DNA of 64,000 bases from Candidatus Hydrogenedens sp. (GTDB taxonomy: Bacteria > Hydrogenedentota > Hydrogenedentia > Hydrogenedentales > JAEUWI01): positions 62,001 through 126,000 of the forward strand of contig WGMK01000013.1 of assembly GCA_016125095.1 (NCBI GenBank), written 5' to 3'. The position numbers and the translations under genes were made by a program. Shown here piece after piece: positions 25,981-35,089 of this stretch. Each line of letters begins with the position of its first letter. Within the stretch, counting starts at the first letter, position 1. The notes beneath the pieces were generated by a model. It was not told the DNA's origin, searched no databases, and saw nothing but the letters and a program-made list of their open reading frames with translations.

Positions 25981-27294
25981 ATGGATAAGCTGGCAATCGC
26001 CGGGGGCAAGCCCCTGCGCGCGGCATCGGAGAAGTGGCAGACGTGGCCCGTGAGCGACGCGGCGGACGCGAAGCTGGTGGCCGAGATCACGAAGTCGAAC
26101 CGCTGGAGCTACGACGGCCCGGTAGAGTGGCAGTTCGCGCAGGATTTCGCCAAGTATCAGACGGCCAAGTTCGGCCTGTGCTGCGCCAACGGCACCGTGG
26201 GTATCCAGATTGCGCTCGAGGCGTTGGGCATCGGCGCGTACGACGAGGTCATCGTGCCGGGCATGACCTGGCAGGCGACGGCCGCGGCCTGTGTGGATGT
26301 GAACGCCGTCCCCGTGCTGTGCGACGTGGAGCCGGACACGTGGAACCTCGACCTGGCGAAGGTGGAGGCCGCCATCACCAAGAAGACCAAGGCCGTCATC
26401 GTGGTGCATCTCTACGGCAGCGTGACCGATATCGCCGGGCTGGTGAAGCTGTGCAAGAAGCACAACCTGGCGCTGATTGAAGACTGCGCGCACCAGCACG
26501 GCACGTTCTGGAAGGGCAAGGGCGTGGGCTCCTTCGGCGATGTCGCTTCGTTCAGCTTCCAGGAATCGAAGGTGCTTTCCTGCGGCGAGGGCGGCTTCAA
26601 CACCTGCAACACCAAGGAGCTGTTCTACAAGCTCTACAGCCTGCGCAACTGCGGCCGGGCGTACGAAGCCGACCCGCCCGTGTTCGGGCTGAAGAAGCCG
26701 GCCGATTTCTCCACCGCGCTGCAGTCGGGCAATTACCGCATCACCGAATGGCAGGCCGCCATTCTCGCGGGCGGGCTCAAGCGGCTCGACAAACAGGTAA
26801 AGCACCGCGACGCGAACGCCATCTACCTGAACGAACAGCTGGCGCAGCTACCCGGCGTACTGCCCATGCGCCGCCGCAAGGAAGTGACGCAGCAGAGCTA
26901 TTTCAATTTCGCGTTCCGCATCGATCCGAAGGAACTGAAGGTGAGCAACCGCCAGTTCTGTGCGGCGCTGAACGCCGAACTGAGCACGGGCGACGCCTTT
27001 GAGCAGCCCTACGATCCGCTCAACGGCTGCGGGCTGTACAAGCCGCGCACCAAGACCCGCCACAACCTGGGCAAGGAATACTGGAAGGCCATCGCGCCGG
27101 AGCCGCGGAAGCTGCCCGTGTGCGTGGACGCGAACCAGAACTCCGGCGTGGTCGTGCACCACGTGATGCTGATGAACAAGAAGAAAGACATGGATGTGGT
27201 GGCCGCGGCGGTGAAGAAGCTGGTGGATAGTATCGACGCCGTGCGCCAGATTCCTGACAAGGGCGGCAAGAAATACCAGGCGCTCAGCCGCTAG
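25981..27294 (+). CDS. DegT/DnrJ/EryC1/StrS family aminotransferase
   Basis: 437 residues. PLP-dependent fold-type I enzyme of the sugar aminotransferase family: LAIAGGKPLRA opening, cofactor region YGSVTDIAGL and LIEDCAHQHG, and the internal aldimine lysine K197 in SFQESKVLSCGEGGF. Members make amino sugars for surface polysaccharides or antibiotics, or act as AHBA synthases and oxidoreductase partners. AAGGAG precedes the ATG. The DinB-like gene follows after 11 nt. No sugar nucleotide genes adjoin it, so its substrate is open. Confidence 0.92.
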   Translation: MDKLAIAGGKPLRAASEKWQTWPVSDAADAKLVAEITKSNRWSYDGPVEWQFAQDFAKYQTAKFGLCCANGTVGIQIALEALGIGAYDEVIVPGMTWQATAAACVDVNAVPVLCDVEPDTWNLDLAKVEAAITKKTKAVIVVHLYGSVTDIAGLVKLCKKHNLALIEDCAHQHGTFWKGKGVGSFGDVASFSFQESKVLSCGEGGFNTCNTKELFYKLYSLRNCGRAYEADPPVFGLKKPADFSTALQSGNYRITEWQAAILAGGLKRLDKQVKHRDANAIYLNEQLAQLPGVLPMRRRKEVTQQSYFNFAFRIDPKELKVSNRQFCAALNAELSTGDAFEQPYDPLNGCGLYKPRTKTRHNLGKEYWKAIAPEPRKLPVCVDANQNSGVVVHHVMLMNKKKDMDVVAAAVKKLVDSIDAVRQIPDKGGKKYQALSR

Positions 27295-27305
27295 GAGATA
27301 CTGCG

Positions 27306-27833
27306 ATGGGCGGCGCGCGCGTCTTGATGGAGCAACTGCACGAGCGGTTCGACAAGGCGCGCGTGCTGGGCGAAGGCGCGCTCGATCAGCTCGAGCCGGC
27401 CGACTGGCATTTCGCGCCCGGCACCGAGAGCACCAGCATCGCCGTCATCGTGAAGCACCTGCACGGCAACATGCTTTCCCGCTGGACCGATTTCCTCACC
27501 TCGGACGGCAACAAGTCCTGGCGCCAGCGCGATGCCGAATTCGAGACCGACGGCACCGAACCGCCCGCGCAGATCCGTGCCTGGTGGGACGCAGGCTGGA
27601 CGCTGACGCTCGATACCCTCGCGTCGCTGGACGATGCCGACCTCGCCCGCGAAGTGACCATCCGCCAGATGCCGCTCACCGTGTTCGACGCCATCCTCCG
27701 GCAGCATGGCCACTACAACTACCACATCGGCCAGATCGTCTACCTCGCCCGCCAATGCCGCGGCGAACACTGGCAGACGCTCTCCATCGCCAAGGGCGCC
27801 TCCGCGCAATACAAGGCCAAGCCCGGCGACTGA
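27306..27833 (+). CDS. DinB-like (DUF1572) protein
   Basis: 175 residues forming a predicted four-helix bundle. DinB-type metal-ligand histidines appear in VIVKHLHGNML and HGHYNYHIGQIVYLAR, the arrangement of DUF1572. These proteins bind a divalent metal; some use low-molecular-weight thiols, but most are uncharacterised. Follows the aminotransferase gene by 11 nt and is probably cotranscribed. Just upstream of the tRNA-Pro promoter. Confidence 0.85.
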   Translation: MGGARVLMEQLHERFDKARVLGEGALDQLEPADWHFAPGTESTSIAVIVKHLHGNMLSRWTDFLTSDGNKSWRQRDAEFETDGTEPPAQIRAWWDAGWTLTLDTLASLDDADLAREVTIRQMPLTVFDAILRQHGHYNYHIGQIVYLARQCRGEHWQTLSIAKGASAQYKAKPGD

Positions 27834-27846
27834 CCCCGCCCGCCGG

Positions 27847-27876
27847 TTGTGCCCCGCCCGCGGCGTACACTACAAT
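27847..27876 (+). promoter_or_regulatory. sigma-70-type promoter for tRNA-Pro
   Basis: TTGTGC (27847-27852) and TACAAT (27871-27876) are 18 nt apart and lie 22 nt upstream of the tRNA, in an otherwise GC-rich spacer. Confidence 0.6.
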
Positions 27877-27898
27877 ACCGGCTCCTTCCGTCCATCCT

Positions 27899-27976
27899 CG
27901 GGGTGTAGCGCAGTCCGGTTAGCGCACCTGCTTTGGGAGCAGGGGGCCGTCAGTTCGAATCTGACCACCCCGACCA
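27899..27976 (+). tRNA. tRNA-Pro (TGG), CCA encoded
   Basis: A full cloverleaf: acceptor CGGGGTG/CACCCCG, D arm with GCGCAGTCCGGTTAGCGC, anticodon arm CCTGC-TTTGGGA-GCAGG with anticodon TGG, and T arm GTCAG-TTCGAAT-CTGAC. Discriminator A and CCA follow at 27973-27976 and are encoded. No integrase or attachment-site duplication is visible beside it. Confidence 0.97.
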
Positions 27977-28001
27977 TCTTTTCCAGCCTTTTTCCGATGC
28001 A

Positions 28002-28643
28002 TCACTCCACCCGCTCCACGCGGAAGCCGGTGACGCGGGCCCAGTGTTCGGCGGTGGGGAGCCCTTGGTAGGCCTGGATGCTGGCGTGGGGCTTGCCCTT
28101 CGCGGGCAGGTCGCAGGCGCCGGCGATTTGCCAAGCGCCGTCGGGCGCCTCGCGGAATTCGCCGGTGATCTCCTTGCCGCGCACCGTCAGCCGCACGTCG
28201 AGCGTGGTGCTTTCCACGGGGATGATGGCGAGCGTGCGGGTCTTGTCGCGTTCTTCGCGGCCCATCACCAGGCTGTTCTGCCCGTCCACGCGCTCCAGCC
28301 CGATCTTCACCATCCGGCTGTCGTCGTAATACCAAACCAGGTCGATCTGCTCGTACTGGCCGATGGGGTCGTTCGACACCGTGAGCGCGATGCGCAGTGC
28401 GCCCGCTTCGATTTCCGGCAGCGGCCGCACCAGCACATTGCGCGCGTCGTTCGCGCCGCCCCACATGTTGCCCGGCTCCAGCAGAATCTCCAGCCCCGCG
28501 TCCGTCGTCCGCCAGGCCTCCGGATGCTCCCGCACCCACGACCACCCCTCGCCCAGCCCGCCGCGGAAATCGTCCTGAAACAAGGGCGCATCTGCCGCCG
28601 CGGAGGCCAGCAGCGTCAGGCAGGTAAGGATGGTTATACTCAT
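28002..28643 (-). CDS. exported concanavalin-like/DUF1349-type protein
   Basis: 213 residues. Signal peptide (TILTCLTLLASAAADAPLF), then a beta-sandwich of the LamG/DUF1349 kind: LFQDDFRGGLGEGWSWVREH at the start and RVTGFRVERVE as the closing strand. Such domains often bind sugars in exported planctomycete-type proteins. The ATG at 28643 follows AGGAG at 9 nt. Head-to-head with the gene at 28734. Function unknown; carbohydrate binding is inferred. Confidence 0.75.
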   Translation of the reverse strand: MSITILTCLTLLASAAADAPLFQDDFRGGLGEGWSWVREHPEAWRTTDAGLEILLEPGNMWGGANDARNVLVRPLPEIEAGALRIALTVSNDPIGQYEQIDLVWYYDDSRMVKIGLERVDGQNSLVMGREERDKTRTLAIIPVESTTLDVRLTVRGKEITGEFREAPDGAWQIAGACDLPAKGKPHASIQAYQGLPTAEHWARVTGFRVERVE

Positions 28644-28733
28644 GTCATGCGACTCCTGTATAAAGGCCATGTGCCCGAGGTCCCCCAACCCGCCCCGCCG
28701 GAATCCGGCCGGCCGATGGAGCAAAACCAGTAT

Positions 28734-29741
28734 ATGCGCCTCATCGTTTCAATGCTAAGCGGATTACTGCTGTGCGGTGTTGCGCCTGCGTCCGCCGAGA
28801 CGCTTCGTGAGAGCATAGCCGCGCACGCCACGGGGGTGGGCGCGCCCGAAAGTCCGCACCTGGACAAGGTCGTGATCAGCAGTGCTTGGCTAGACGACGC
28901 GGAAGAGTTTGTTGTCGTCTATTACCTGGACGACGAAGACTGGGAAGTTCGGAGTGTGATACAAATCGAGCGCTATGAGAAGGCATCGGACGTGTGGTCG
29001 CACTGTACCGTCTCGGAGCATGATGCTGATTTTCATTATTTCGGTTCCGCTAGCCGAGGCTGCAGTGGTGGCCCCGTCCATGGTATCCGCCGGACGGAGA
29101 GCGCGTACTTACTTTCCGCGCACATCAATCCATCGTGCTATGAAACGCTGGTCCTTTCCCCTTCTCTTGACTACCTGGGCTCATTCTGCGGTTGGTATAT
29201 GGGTGAGTGCGCCGGTGGAAAATTCATATTCTTGGCCAGCGAGTTTCACTTCGCTCCGGTTCACCCGACGCAGATTTTCGTAAGCGATCTGATGGCCGGA
29301 GAAGAACGTCTGATTTATCCCCGGAAGCCGTATCAGTCGATTCGGCTGGCGCACATCGCGCGGGTTCAACAGGCACTGGATAAGTTGAGCGATGAACAGA
29401 TGCGCAAGATGAGCCTGTACGACAACGCAGAGTATTTTGACGAGCAGCATCGCAATTTCGTATCGAGCGCATCGCTCGATGCGTGCGCCTTCGTGACCCA
29501 ATTCGACGATGAGTTATTCGCGCGGTGGTTTCGTGATGCCGGTATGCCCGCAGAGTCCCGTGCGCATGAAGGTGAGCGGGAGAAACTTGAGGCGATATAC
29601 GTCTACCGCAACGTCAGCAATCCTGAGACAATCGAGTTTCGTGAACTGCCGCCGGAGGCCTATCCACACGAGACCAGGGAGGATGTGGCGGCATTGCTGG
29701 AACCGGAAACGTTAGACGCGATTTTCAGTGTGGAGCCGTAG
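28734..29741 (+). CDS. exported protein of unknown function
   Basis: 335 residues with a signal peptide (LIVSMLSGLLLCGVAPASAE). Mature part alternates strand-rich and acidic segments; several cysteines (HCTVSEHD, RGCSGG, SCYE, FCGWYMGECAGG) could form disulphides. No recognised family or catalytic motif. The frame is open far upstream; the ATG at 28734 puts the signal sequence at the N-terminus, with GGAG 12 nt before. An ATG at 28716 is an alternative. Lower GC and different codon use than its neighbours may hint at a separate history. Confidence 0.68.
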   Translation: MRLIVSMLSGLLLCGVAPASAETLRESIAAHATGVGAPESPHLDKVVISSAWLDDAEEFVVVYYLDDEDWEVRSVIQIERYEKASDVWSHCTVSEHDADFHYFGSASRGCSGGPVHGIRRTESAYLLSAHINPSCYETLVLSPSLDYLGSFCGWYMGECAGGKFIFLASEFHFAPVHPTQIFVSDLMAGEERLIYPRKPYQSIRLAHIARVQQALDKLSDEQMRKMSLYDNAEYFDEQHRNFVSSASLDACAFVTQFDDELFARWFRDAGMPAESRAHEGEREKLEAIYVYRNVSNPETIEFRELPPEAYPHETREDVAALLEPETLDAIFSVEP

Positions 29742-29767
29742 CGAGGTTGTGCCGTTCCCGCGCCCGC

Positions 29768-30643
29768 CTATTCCGCCAATTGCGCGCGGATATCCTGGAG
29801 TTCCTGACGGTGGGCTTCGGTGGTTTCGGGGTAGGAAATCTTCAAGCCCTTGAACGTTTCGAGCAGGATTTCGGAGATGATGAGGCGGGCGTTTTCCTTG
29901 TCGTCGGCGGGCACGCAGTACCACGGAGACTCCTTGGTGCTGGTGGCACCCAGGCAGTCTTCGTAGGCCGCCATGTATTGTTTCCAGAAGCCGCGCTCGT
30001 GCATGTCGGCCATGCTGAATTTCCAGTTCTTGTCGGGCTCGTCGATGCGGTCGAGGAATCGCTTGCGCTGTTCGTCTTTCGATAGGTGCAGGAAAAACTT
30101 TACGATGCGCGTGCCATTGCGGTGCAGGTGCGCTTCGAATTCGTTGATGGAGCGGTAGCGGTCTTTCCAGAGGGAATCGGAATGCCGCACCTCGTCGGGC
30201 AGGCTTTGCTTGTCGAGCAGTTCCGGATGCACGCGGACAACGAGCACCTCTTCGTAGTAGGAGCGGTTGAAGATGCCGATGCGTCCGCGTTCGGGCAGGC
30301 AGCGGCCCGCGCGCCAGAGGAAATCGTGGTCGAGCTCGAGCGTGCTCGGCTGCTTAAAGCTGAACACCTGGCAGCCCTGCGGATTGATGCCCGACATTAC
30401 GTGGCGTATCGCGCCGTCCTTGCCGGCGGCGTCCATGGCCTGGAAAATCAACAGCACGGCGTAGCGGTCGGAGGCGTAGTGCATGCGCTGCCAGTCCGCC
30501 AGTTCCTTTACCTGCTGATCGAGCCGTTCCTTGTAGTCGTCCTTCGAGTCGTATACCGGATCGACCTTCGTGGGCCAGTCCTTCAGGTCGACCTTCTTGC
30601 CCTCGGGCACGCGGAAATCTTTGCAGTCGATGTCCTTCGACAC
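29768..30643 (-). CDS. ppk2: polyphosphate kinase 2
   Basis: 291 residues of the PPK2 family, which moves phosphate between polyphosphate and nucleotides. Walker A-like [16 protein letters not shown], the lid region, and Walker B-like [20 protein letters not shown] are conserved, with [17 protein letters not shown] in the C-terminal part. Single-domain class I length fits nucleoside diphosphate phosphorylation. Starts 33 nt after the phosphoglucomutase stop on the same strand, so polyphosphate use and glycogen/glucose phosphate metabolism appear linked here. Confidence 0.95.
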   Translation of the reverse strand: MSKDIDCKDFRVPEGKKVDLKDWPTKVDPVYDSKDDYKERLDQQVKELADWQRMHYASDRYAVLLIFQAMDAAGKDGAIRHVMSGINPQGCQVFSFKQPSTLELDHDFLWRAGRCLPERGRIGIFNRSYYEEVLVVRVHPELLDKQSLPDEVRHSDSLWKDRYRSINEFEAHLHRNGTRIVKFFLHLSKDEQRKRFLDRIDEPDKNWKFSMADMHERGFWKQYMAAYEDCLGATSTKESPWYCVPADDKENARLIISEILLETFKGLKISYPETTEAHRQELQDIRAQLAE

Positions 30644-30675
30644 TTCTGGGCCTCCTTGCGCGCCGCGGGGGAATA

Positions 30676-32319
30676 TCAGGACGACAGGGCCGCGGTCACG
30701 ATGGTCTGCGCTTCTTCCTGTATCCGGTGCAAATGGTCTTCGCCGCGGAAACTCTCGGCGTAGATCTTATAAATGTTTTCCGTGCCCGAGGGCCGCGCTG
30801 CGAACCAGCCGCCCGCGGAGGCCACCTTCAGCCCGCCAATGCCCGCGCCATTGCCCGGCGCATGCGTCAGCACGGACTCGATGGCCTCGCCCGCCAGCTC
30901 GGTCGAGGTTACCTGATCGGGCGAGAGCTTCGACAGGCGCTTCTTCTGTTCCGGCGTGGCGGGCGCCTCAATGCGGTCGTAGCAGGGCGCGCCGAATTCG
31001 GCCGTCAGGTCCGCGTAGATCTCGCTCGGGTCCTTGCCCGTGCGCGCGGTGATTTCGGCCGAGAGCAGCGCCACGGAGATGCCGTCCTTGTCGGTGGTCC
31101 ACACCGAGCCGTCGCGCCGCGAACAGGCCGCGCCCGCGCTCTCTTCGCCCACAAATCCGAGCGAGCCATCGAACAGGCCGTCGGCAAACCACTTGAACCC
31201 GACCGGCACCTCGTAGATCTTGCGGCCGATTTTCTCCGCCACCCGGTCGATCATGCTGCTGCTGACGACGGTCTTGCCGATGGCGGCGTCGGCGCGCCAG
31301 TTCGGCCGGTGCTGGAACAGGTAGTAAATGCACACGGCGAGGTAGTGGTTGGGCTGCATCAGCCCGCCGCTGCGCGTCACAATGCCGTGGCGGTCGTGGT
31401 CCGTGTCGCAGGCGAAGGCCACCTGATACTTGTCCTTCAGGCCGATAAGGCTCTGCATCGCGTAGGACGACGAGGGGTCCATGCGGATCTGCCCGTCCCA
31501 GTCCAGCGTCATGAAGCGGAAGGTGGGGTCCACCGTGTCGTTCACGATATCGAGGTCGAGGCCATAGCGCTCGGCGATGGGCGCCCAATAATGCACGCCC
31601 GCGCCGCCCAGCGGATCGACGCCCAGCTTGAGCCCCGCGCCGCAGATGGCCTCCATGTCCACCACGCTGCCGAGGTCGTTCACGAAGGCCGTACGGTAAT
31701 CGTGCCGGTGCGTTGTCGGTGCGGCGAGCGCCTTTTCCAACGTCACGCGCTTGATGCCGCGCAGGCCGCTCTCGAGCAGTTCGTTGGCCTTCGACTCGAT
31801 CCACGACGTGATCGCGCCGTCCGCCGGGCCGCCGTTGGGCGGGTTGTACTTGAAGCCGCCATCGCGCGGCGGATTGTGCGAGGGGGTAATCACGATGCCG
31901 TCGGCCAGGCCCGAAGTCTTGCCGCGGTTGTGCGTGATGATGGCATGCGACAGCGCGGGCGTGGGGGTGTAGTCCGTGCCTTCGGAAATCATCACCTCGA
32001 CGCCGTTGGCGGCCAGCACTTCCAGCGCCGTCGCGTGCGCAGGGGTCGAAAGCGCGTGCGTGTCCATGCCCAGAAACAGCGGGCCGTCGATGCCGTTCTC
32101 CGCGCGATACAGGCAGATCGCCTGGCTGATGGCGAGAATGTGGTGCTCGTTGAAGCACGCCTCGAAGGCGGTGCCGCGGTGGCCCGAAGTGCCGAAGGCC
32201 ACCCGCTGCGATGCAACGCCCGGCTCCGGGCGGCGCGTGTAGTAGGCGGTAATCAGCTGCGGCACATCCACCAGGTCGGCGGGCGCGGCCGGCTTTCCGG
32301 CGTTGGGATTCAAGCTCAT
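30676..32319 (-). CDS. pgm: phosphoglucomutase (alpha-D-glucose phosphate-specific)
   Basis: Interconverts glucose 1- and 6-phosphate, feeding glycogen and nucleotide sugars. 547 residues, matching E. coli Pgm (546). The active serine loop [20 protein letters not shown], the metal loop [11 protein letters not shown], the substrate loop GEESAGA and the phosphate-binding [13 protein letters not shown] are all present. The ATG at 32319 follows AAGGAG at 8 nt; the frame extends upstream without need. Between a phosphoesterase gene and ppk2. Confidence 0.97.
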   Translation of the reverse strand: MSLNPNAGKPAAPADLVDVPQLITAYYTRRPEPGVASQRVAFGTSGHRGTAFEACFNEHHILAISQAICLYRAENGIDGPLFLGMDTHALSTPAHATALEVLAANGVEVMISEGTDYTPTPALSHAIITHNRGKTSGLADGIVITPSHNPPRDGGFKYNPPNGGPADGAITSWIESKANELLESGLRGIKRVTLEKALAAPTTHRHDYRTAFVNDLGSVVDMEAICGAGLKLGVDPLGGAGVHYWAPIAERYGLDLDIVNDTVDPTFRFMTLDWDGQIRMDPSSSYAMQSLIGLKDKYQVAFACDTDHDRHGIVTRSGGLMQPNHYLAVCIYYLFQHRPNWRADAAIGKTVVSSSMIDRVAEKIGRKIYEVPVGFKWFADGLFDGSLGFVGEESAGAACSRRDGSVWTTDKDGISVALLSAEITARTGKDPSEIYADLTAEFGAPCYDRIEAPATPEQKKRLSKLSPDQVTSTELAGEAIESVLTHAPGNGAGIGGLKVASAGGWFAARPSGTENIYKIYAESFRGEDHLHRIQEEAQTIVTAALSS

Positions 32320-32407
32320 GGCGTACTCCTTGGATTCGAGCCGTGTCGTTAGTACGGGTGAAGCATGCAGCGCCGCCGCCCCGCCCGCGTCGCGCTGCCG
32401 CAAAAAC

Positions 32408-33220
32408 TCAAGCGAGCAGATCTGCGTGCGGCACCACCACGAATTCGTGGGTGAAGTCGCTGCCGTGCAGATCGTAGCAGCGGAAGCCGCGCTCCTCGGT
32501 CTTGTCGAAATTGCCGCGCGTGGTGCTGCAGCAGGCATTCGTGACAAACGTGATCCCGTCGCGCTCTTCCACCTGGTTGCCGTGGTAGTGGCCGGAAATC
32601 ACCAGGCGCAGGTTGTGCTCCGCGAACATCGCGATGATCTCGTCCGCGTTGCGCACGCGGTAGGCCTTGGTGTGCGGATTGAAGGGGTGGTGGCCGAACA
32701 GCGCGATGGGCATCTCCTTCGGCACCGCGGCGATCTGCTCCGCCAGCCAGGCCAGCCGCTCCGGCGGCACCGTCACATCGCTCTTCATTTCGTTGCAGGT
32801 GTTCAGGCCGATAAAGGCCCAGCCGTCCTCCGGCCGTTCGGCGTGCCACTGCTGTGTGTCGAAGAAGGCGTCGTAGTGCACGTAGCCGTCGTCGGTTTTC
32901 GGCGCGAAGTCGTGATTGCCGGGCACGCAGAAATAGGGCTGCTCCAGGCCGTCGAGGGCCTGCTTCGCCAGCCGCATCTCGCCCTCCGCCCCCAGCGACC
33001 CGAGGTCGCCCACCACCACCGTGAAAGCAATGTCCTCGAGCGCATTGATCTGCTCCACCGCCCGCGCCACGATGCGCTCGGTGCCTTCGCCCAGCACATG
33101 CAAATCGTTAATCGCCACGAACCGCAGCGGCTTCGAAGCGTCCGCCGCCCAGGCCCACGGCCCCGCCAGAGACGCCATCCCCGCCGCGCCGCAGGTTTTC
33201 AGAAATGTCCGCCGGTCCAT
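32408..33220 (-). CDS. exported (Tat) calcineurin-like metallophosphoesterase
   Basis: 270 residues. Twin-arginine signal [20 protein letters not shown], then a metallophosphoesterase with ligands in [22 protein letters not shown] and SGHYHGNQ, the standard dimetal set. The Tat route suggests metals are loaded before export to the periplasm. Typical substrates are phosphomono- or diesters; unknown here. First gene of a run that continues with pgm and ppk2 on the same strand (88 nt gap). Confidence 0.9.
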   Translation of the reverse strand: MDRRTFLKTCGAAGMASLAGPWAWAADASKPLRFVAINDLHVLGEGTERIVARAVEQINALEDIAFTVVVGDLGSLGAEGEMRLAKQALDGLEQPYFCVPGNHDFAPKTDDGYVHYDAFFDTQQWHAERPEDGWAFIGLNTCNEMKSDVTVPPERLAWLAEQIAAVPKEMPIALFGHHPFNPHTKAYRVRNADEIIAMFAEHNLRLVISGHYHGNQVEERDGITFVTNACCSTTRGNFDKTEERGFRCYDLHGSDFTHEFVVVPHADLLA

Positions 33221-33296
33221 AGTCCGCTCTCCCGGTTGCTCGGCCTACGATTGTAGGCCCCGCACCGCGAACGTGCAAGAGGGCAGGGAAGAACGC

Positions 33297-33789
33297 CTCA
33301 CGCAAAGGCGCGAAGCCGCAAAAGGGGGAGGGGGAAGAAGGATAAGAGGGAATGGAGAGAGGAAGAAAATTAAAGAGTTCGGTGCCGCTGCAGAGTCTTG
33401 TCTTATGCGGCGCAGCCGCCATGGAATGCGCAAGACTTGCTTGCGCTTTATCTGAGGGAGCTTGCTCCCGGCGCCGTGTGGCCGGCCGGGGTCTGACGTG
33501 TAAGCGACGGAAGCACGCTTCCTCAGCAAAGCGGCAGCCCGCTGCCGCACGCCAAGGCGGCAAAGCCGCAGAAATGCCAGACGGGAAAAGTGGTCTTCCT
33601 TTTCATTGCTGCACCGTCGCGTTCCGCTCCGATTCGGGCCGTGCTGCCTGCGCCGGGAGCAAGCTCCCTTCGCGAAAGCGGCGGCAAGTCCGCCGCACTC
33701 CAAAGCGGCAAGCCGCGAAGAGCATCGTGCTTCTTTCCCTAATCCCGTCATGGATTACCTAATCTAGCCCCCGGCAGGGGCTGCCTAAT
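33297..33789. repeat. palindrome-mosaic repeat, copy A
   Basis: The spacer 33221-33788 has no gene. It is a chain of small palindromes: GGAGCTTGCTCCC, GCAGCCCGCTGC, GGCGGCAAAGCCGC, CAAGACTTGCTTGCG and GCGGCGGCAAGTCCGCCGC, ending in CTAGCCCCCGGCAGGGG. Copy B at 34435 has the same units in the same order and orientation. Open frames across it (both strands) read the palindromes and are artefacts. I recall similar words in intergenic DNA of PVC-type genomes. Confidence 0.8.
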
Positions 33790-34388
33790 CAAGAGGGCAC
33801 GCGCATCCGAATCGCAAAATAGGCAACCACAAGCCCGGCGACTGCGCCACCGTAGGCGCCCCAGTGCATGCCAAGCACGAGCACAAAGCGGTCGTCCACC
33901 ACGTTCCGGAAGTTGGACGCACCCCACCAGCCGCGGACGGCATCGGCGTTCATCCAGGCCGCGATTCCAACAACGACCTCGGTGCATGCCGACACGGCCA
34001 ATACGACCAGGGCGTAGCGCAGTAGCGTGGGATAGGGGACCGGCACATGGCCGCGTGACGGGTTGTTCGCGATTAGTAGCACTGCGCCGCCAATCAGCCC
34101 GCCGGTCCAGGTCGCTTGCATGGCAAGCAGGGCGACGTCGGTATTCCAGCCCGTTGCCGCCGAGGTGATGCCTTTTCCGTATACGTAGTAATCGGGCGAC
34201 AGGGCGTAGGTGACCAAATCGTGCGCGATTCCATAGATCATGGCGGCGAGCGTGACGCCAAAGAGAAAGGCGTATTCCCGAATACGCGTCGGATTTTCCG
34301 GGTTCTTCCGCCAGTCGTACCAGGCGAGTACGGCGAAGATAGTCATGCCCCCTGCGATGCGCCAGGGCAATGTAGGATCATCGGGCAC
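33789..34388 (-). CDS. multipass membrane protein of unknown function
   Basis: 199 residues with four or five membrane helices (for example IAGGMTIFAVLAWYDW, AFLFGVTLAAMIYGIAHD, LLRYALVVLAVSACTEVVVG, GAYGGAVAGLVVAYFAIRM). A GTG start at 34388 follows GGAG at 9 nt; an internal ATG at 34346 would cut into the first helix. No family recognised. The gene lies alone between two direct copies of the palindrome mosaic, whose copy B provides its upstream region and copy A its downstream end. Confidence 0.72.
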   Translation of the reverse strand: MPDDPTLPWRIAGGMTIFAVLAWYDWRKNPENPTRIREYAFLFGVTLAAMIYGIAHDLVTYALSPDYYVYGKGITSAATGWNTDVALLAMQATWTGGLIGGAVLLIANNPSRGHVPVPYPTLLRYALVVLAVSACTEVVVGIAAWMNADAVRGWWGASNFRNVVDDRFVLVLGMHWGAYGGAVAGLVVAYFAIRMRVPS

Positions 34389-34434
34389 GCTGGGTGTCTC
34401 CGAAATGTTGCATGCAGGCCGGAGCGTGGAGTGT

Positions 34435-35002
34435 CTCACGCAAAGCCGCGAAGGCGCAAAAGGGGGAAAGGGAGGGAAGAAGAAAGGAAGCGCGTTGCTC
34501 GTCTGATGCGGCTTGCCGCTTTGGACTGCGCAAGACTTGCTTGCGCTTTGAATGAGGGAGCTTGCTCCCGGCACCGTGGGGCCGACACGGAACTAAGGTG
34601 CAAGCGACGGAAGCGCGCTTCCTCAGCAAAGCGGCAGCCCGCTGCCGCACGCCAAGGCGGCAAAGCCGCAGAAATGCCAGACAGGAGTACAGGTTTTCCT
34701 TATCATCGCGGCACCGCGCCTTGGACTGCGGGAGCAAGCTCCCGCTTTTCGTAGGGAGCGCTCGAACTCCCGTCGCGATCCCGTCCGATTCGCGCTGTAC
34801 TGCCGGCGCCGGGAGCAAGCTCCCTTCGCGAAAGCGGCGGCAAGTCCGCCGCACTCCAAAGCGGCAAGCCGCAGAGAGCATCATGCATCTTCCCCTAATC
34901 CCGTCAGGGATTACCTAGTCTAGCCCCGGGCAGGCCCGGGCCTTGGTGGGCCTACCCGGGGTAGGCCGTCCCCTCTGGACAGCCCCGGCAGGGGTTGCCT
35001 AA
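34435..35002. repeat. palindrome-mosaic repeat, copy B
   Basis: Second direct copy of the mosaic at 33297-33789, starting CTCACGCAAAG and ending AGCCCCGGCAGGGGTTGCC. The longest shared stretch, from GGAAGC to GAAATGCCAGAC, is nearly identical for about 70 bp. Relative to copy A it carries an extra hairpin block around 34730-34790 and a CCCGGG hairpin insert near 34930-34980. It fills most of the 34389-35089 spacer, in which I see no gene. Confidence 0.8.
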
Positions 35003-35089
35003 GCGGGGCTGCACGGGCGGGCGGGGCCTATGTTAATGTAGTAGGCGGGTGCGGCGCGGGGCGCTGCGCAGGTGGGGACGCGAGGCCGC

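Noticed and set aside
27899..27976. tRNA-Pro as an integration site for a mobile element
   Set aside because: No integrase, no duplicated 3' tRNA end and no change in gene type downstream.
33245..33751. Minus-strand frame of 168 codons and the plus-strand frame 33352-33762
   Set aside because: Both translate the palindrome mosaic; the peptide pattern repeats at 34378-34884, which shows it comes from the repeat and not from a gene.
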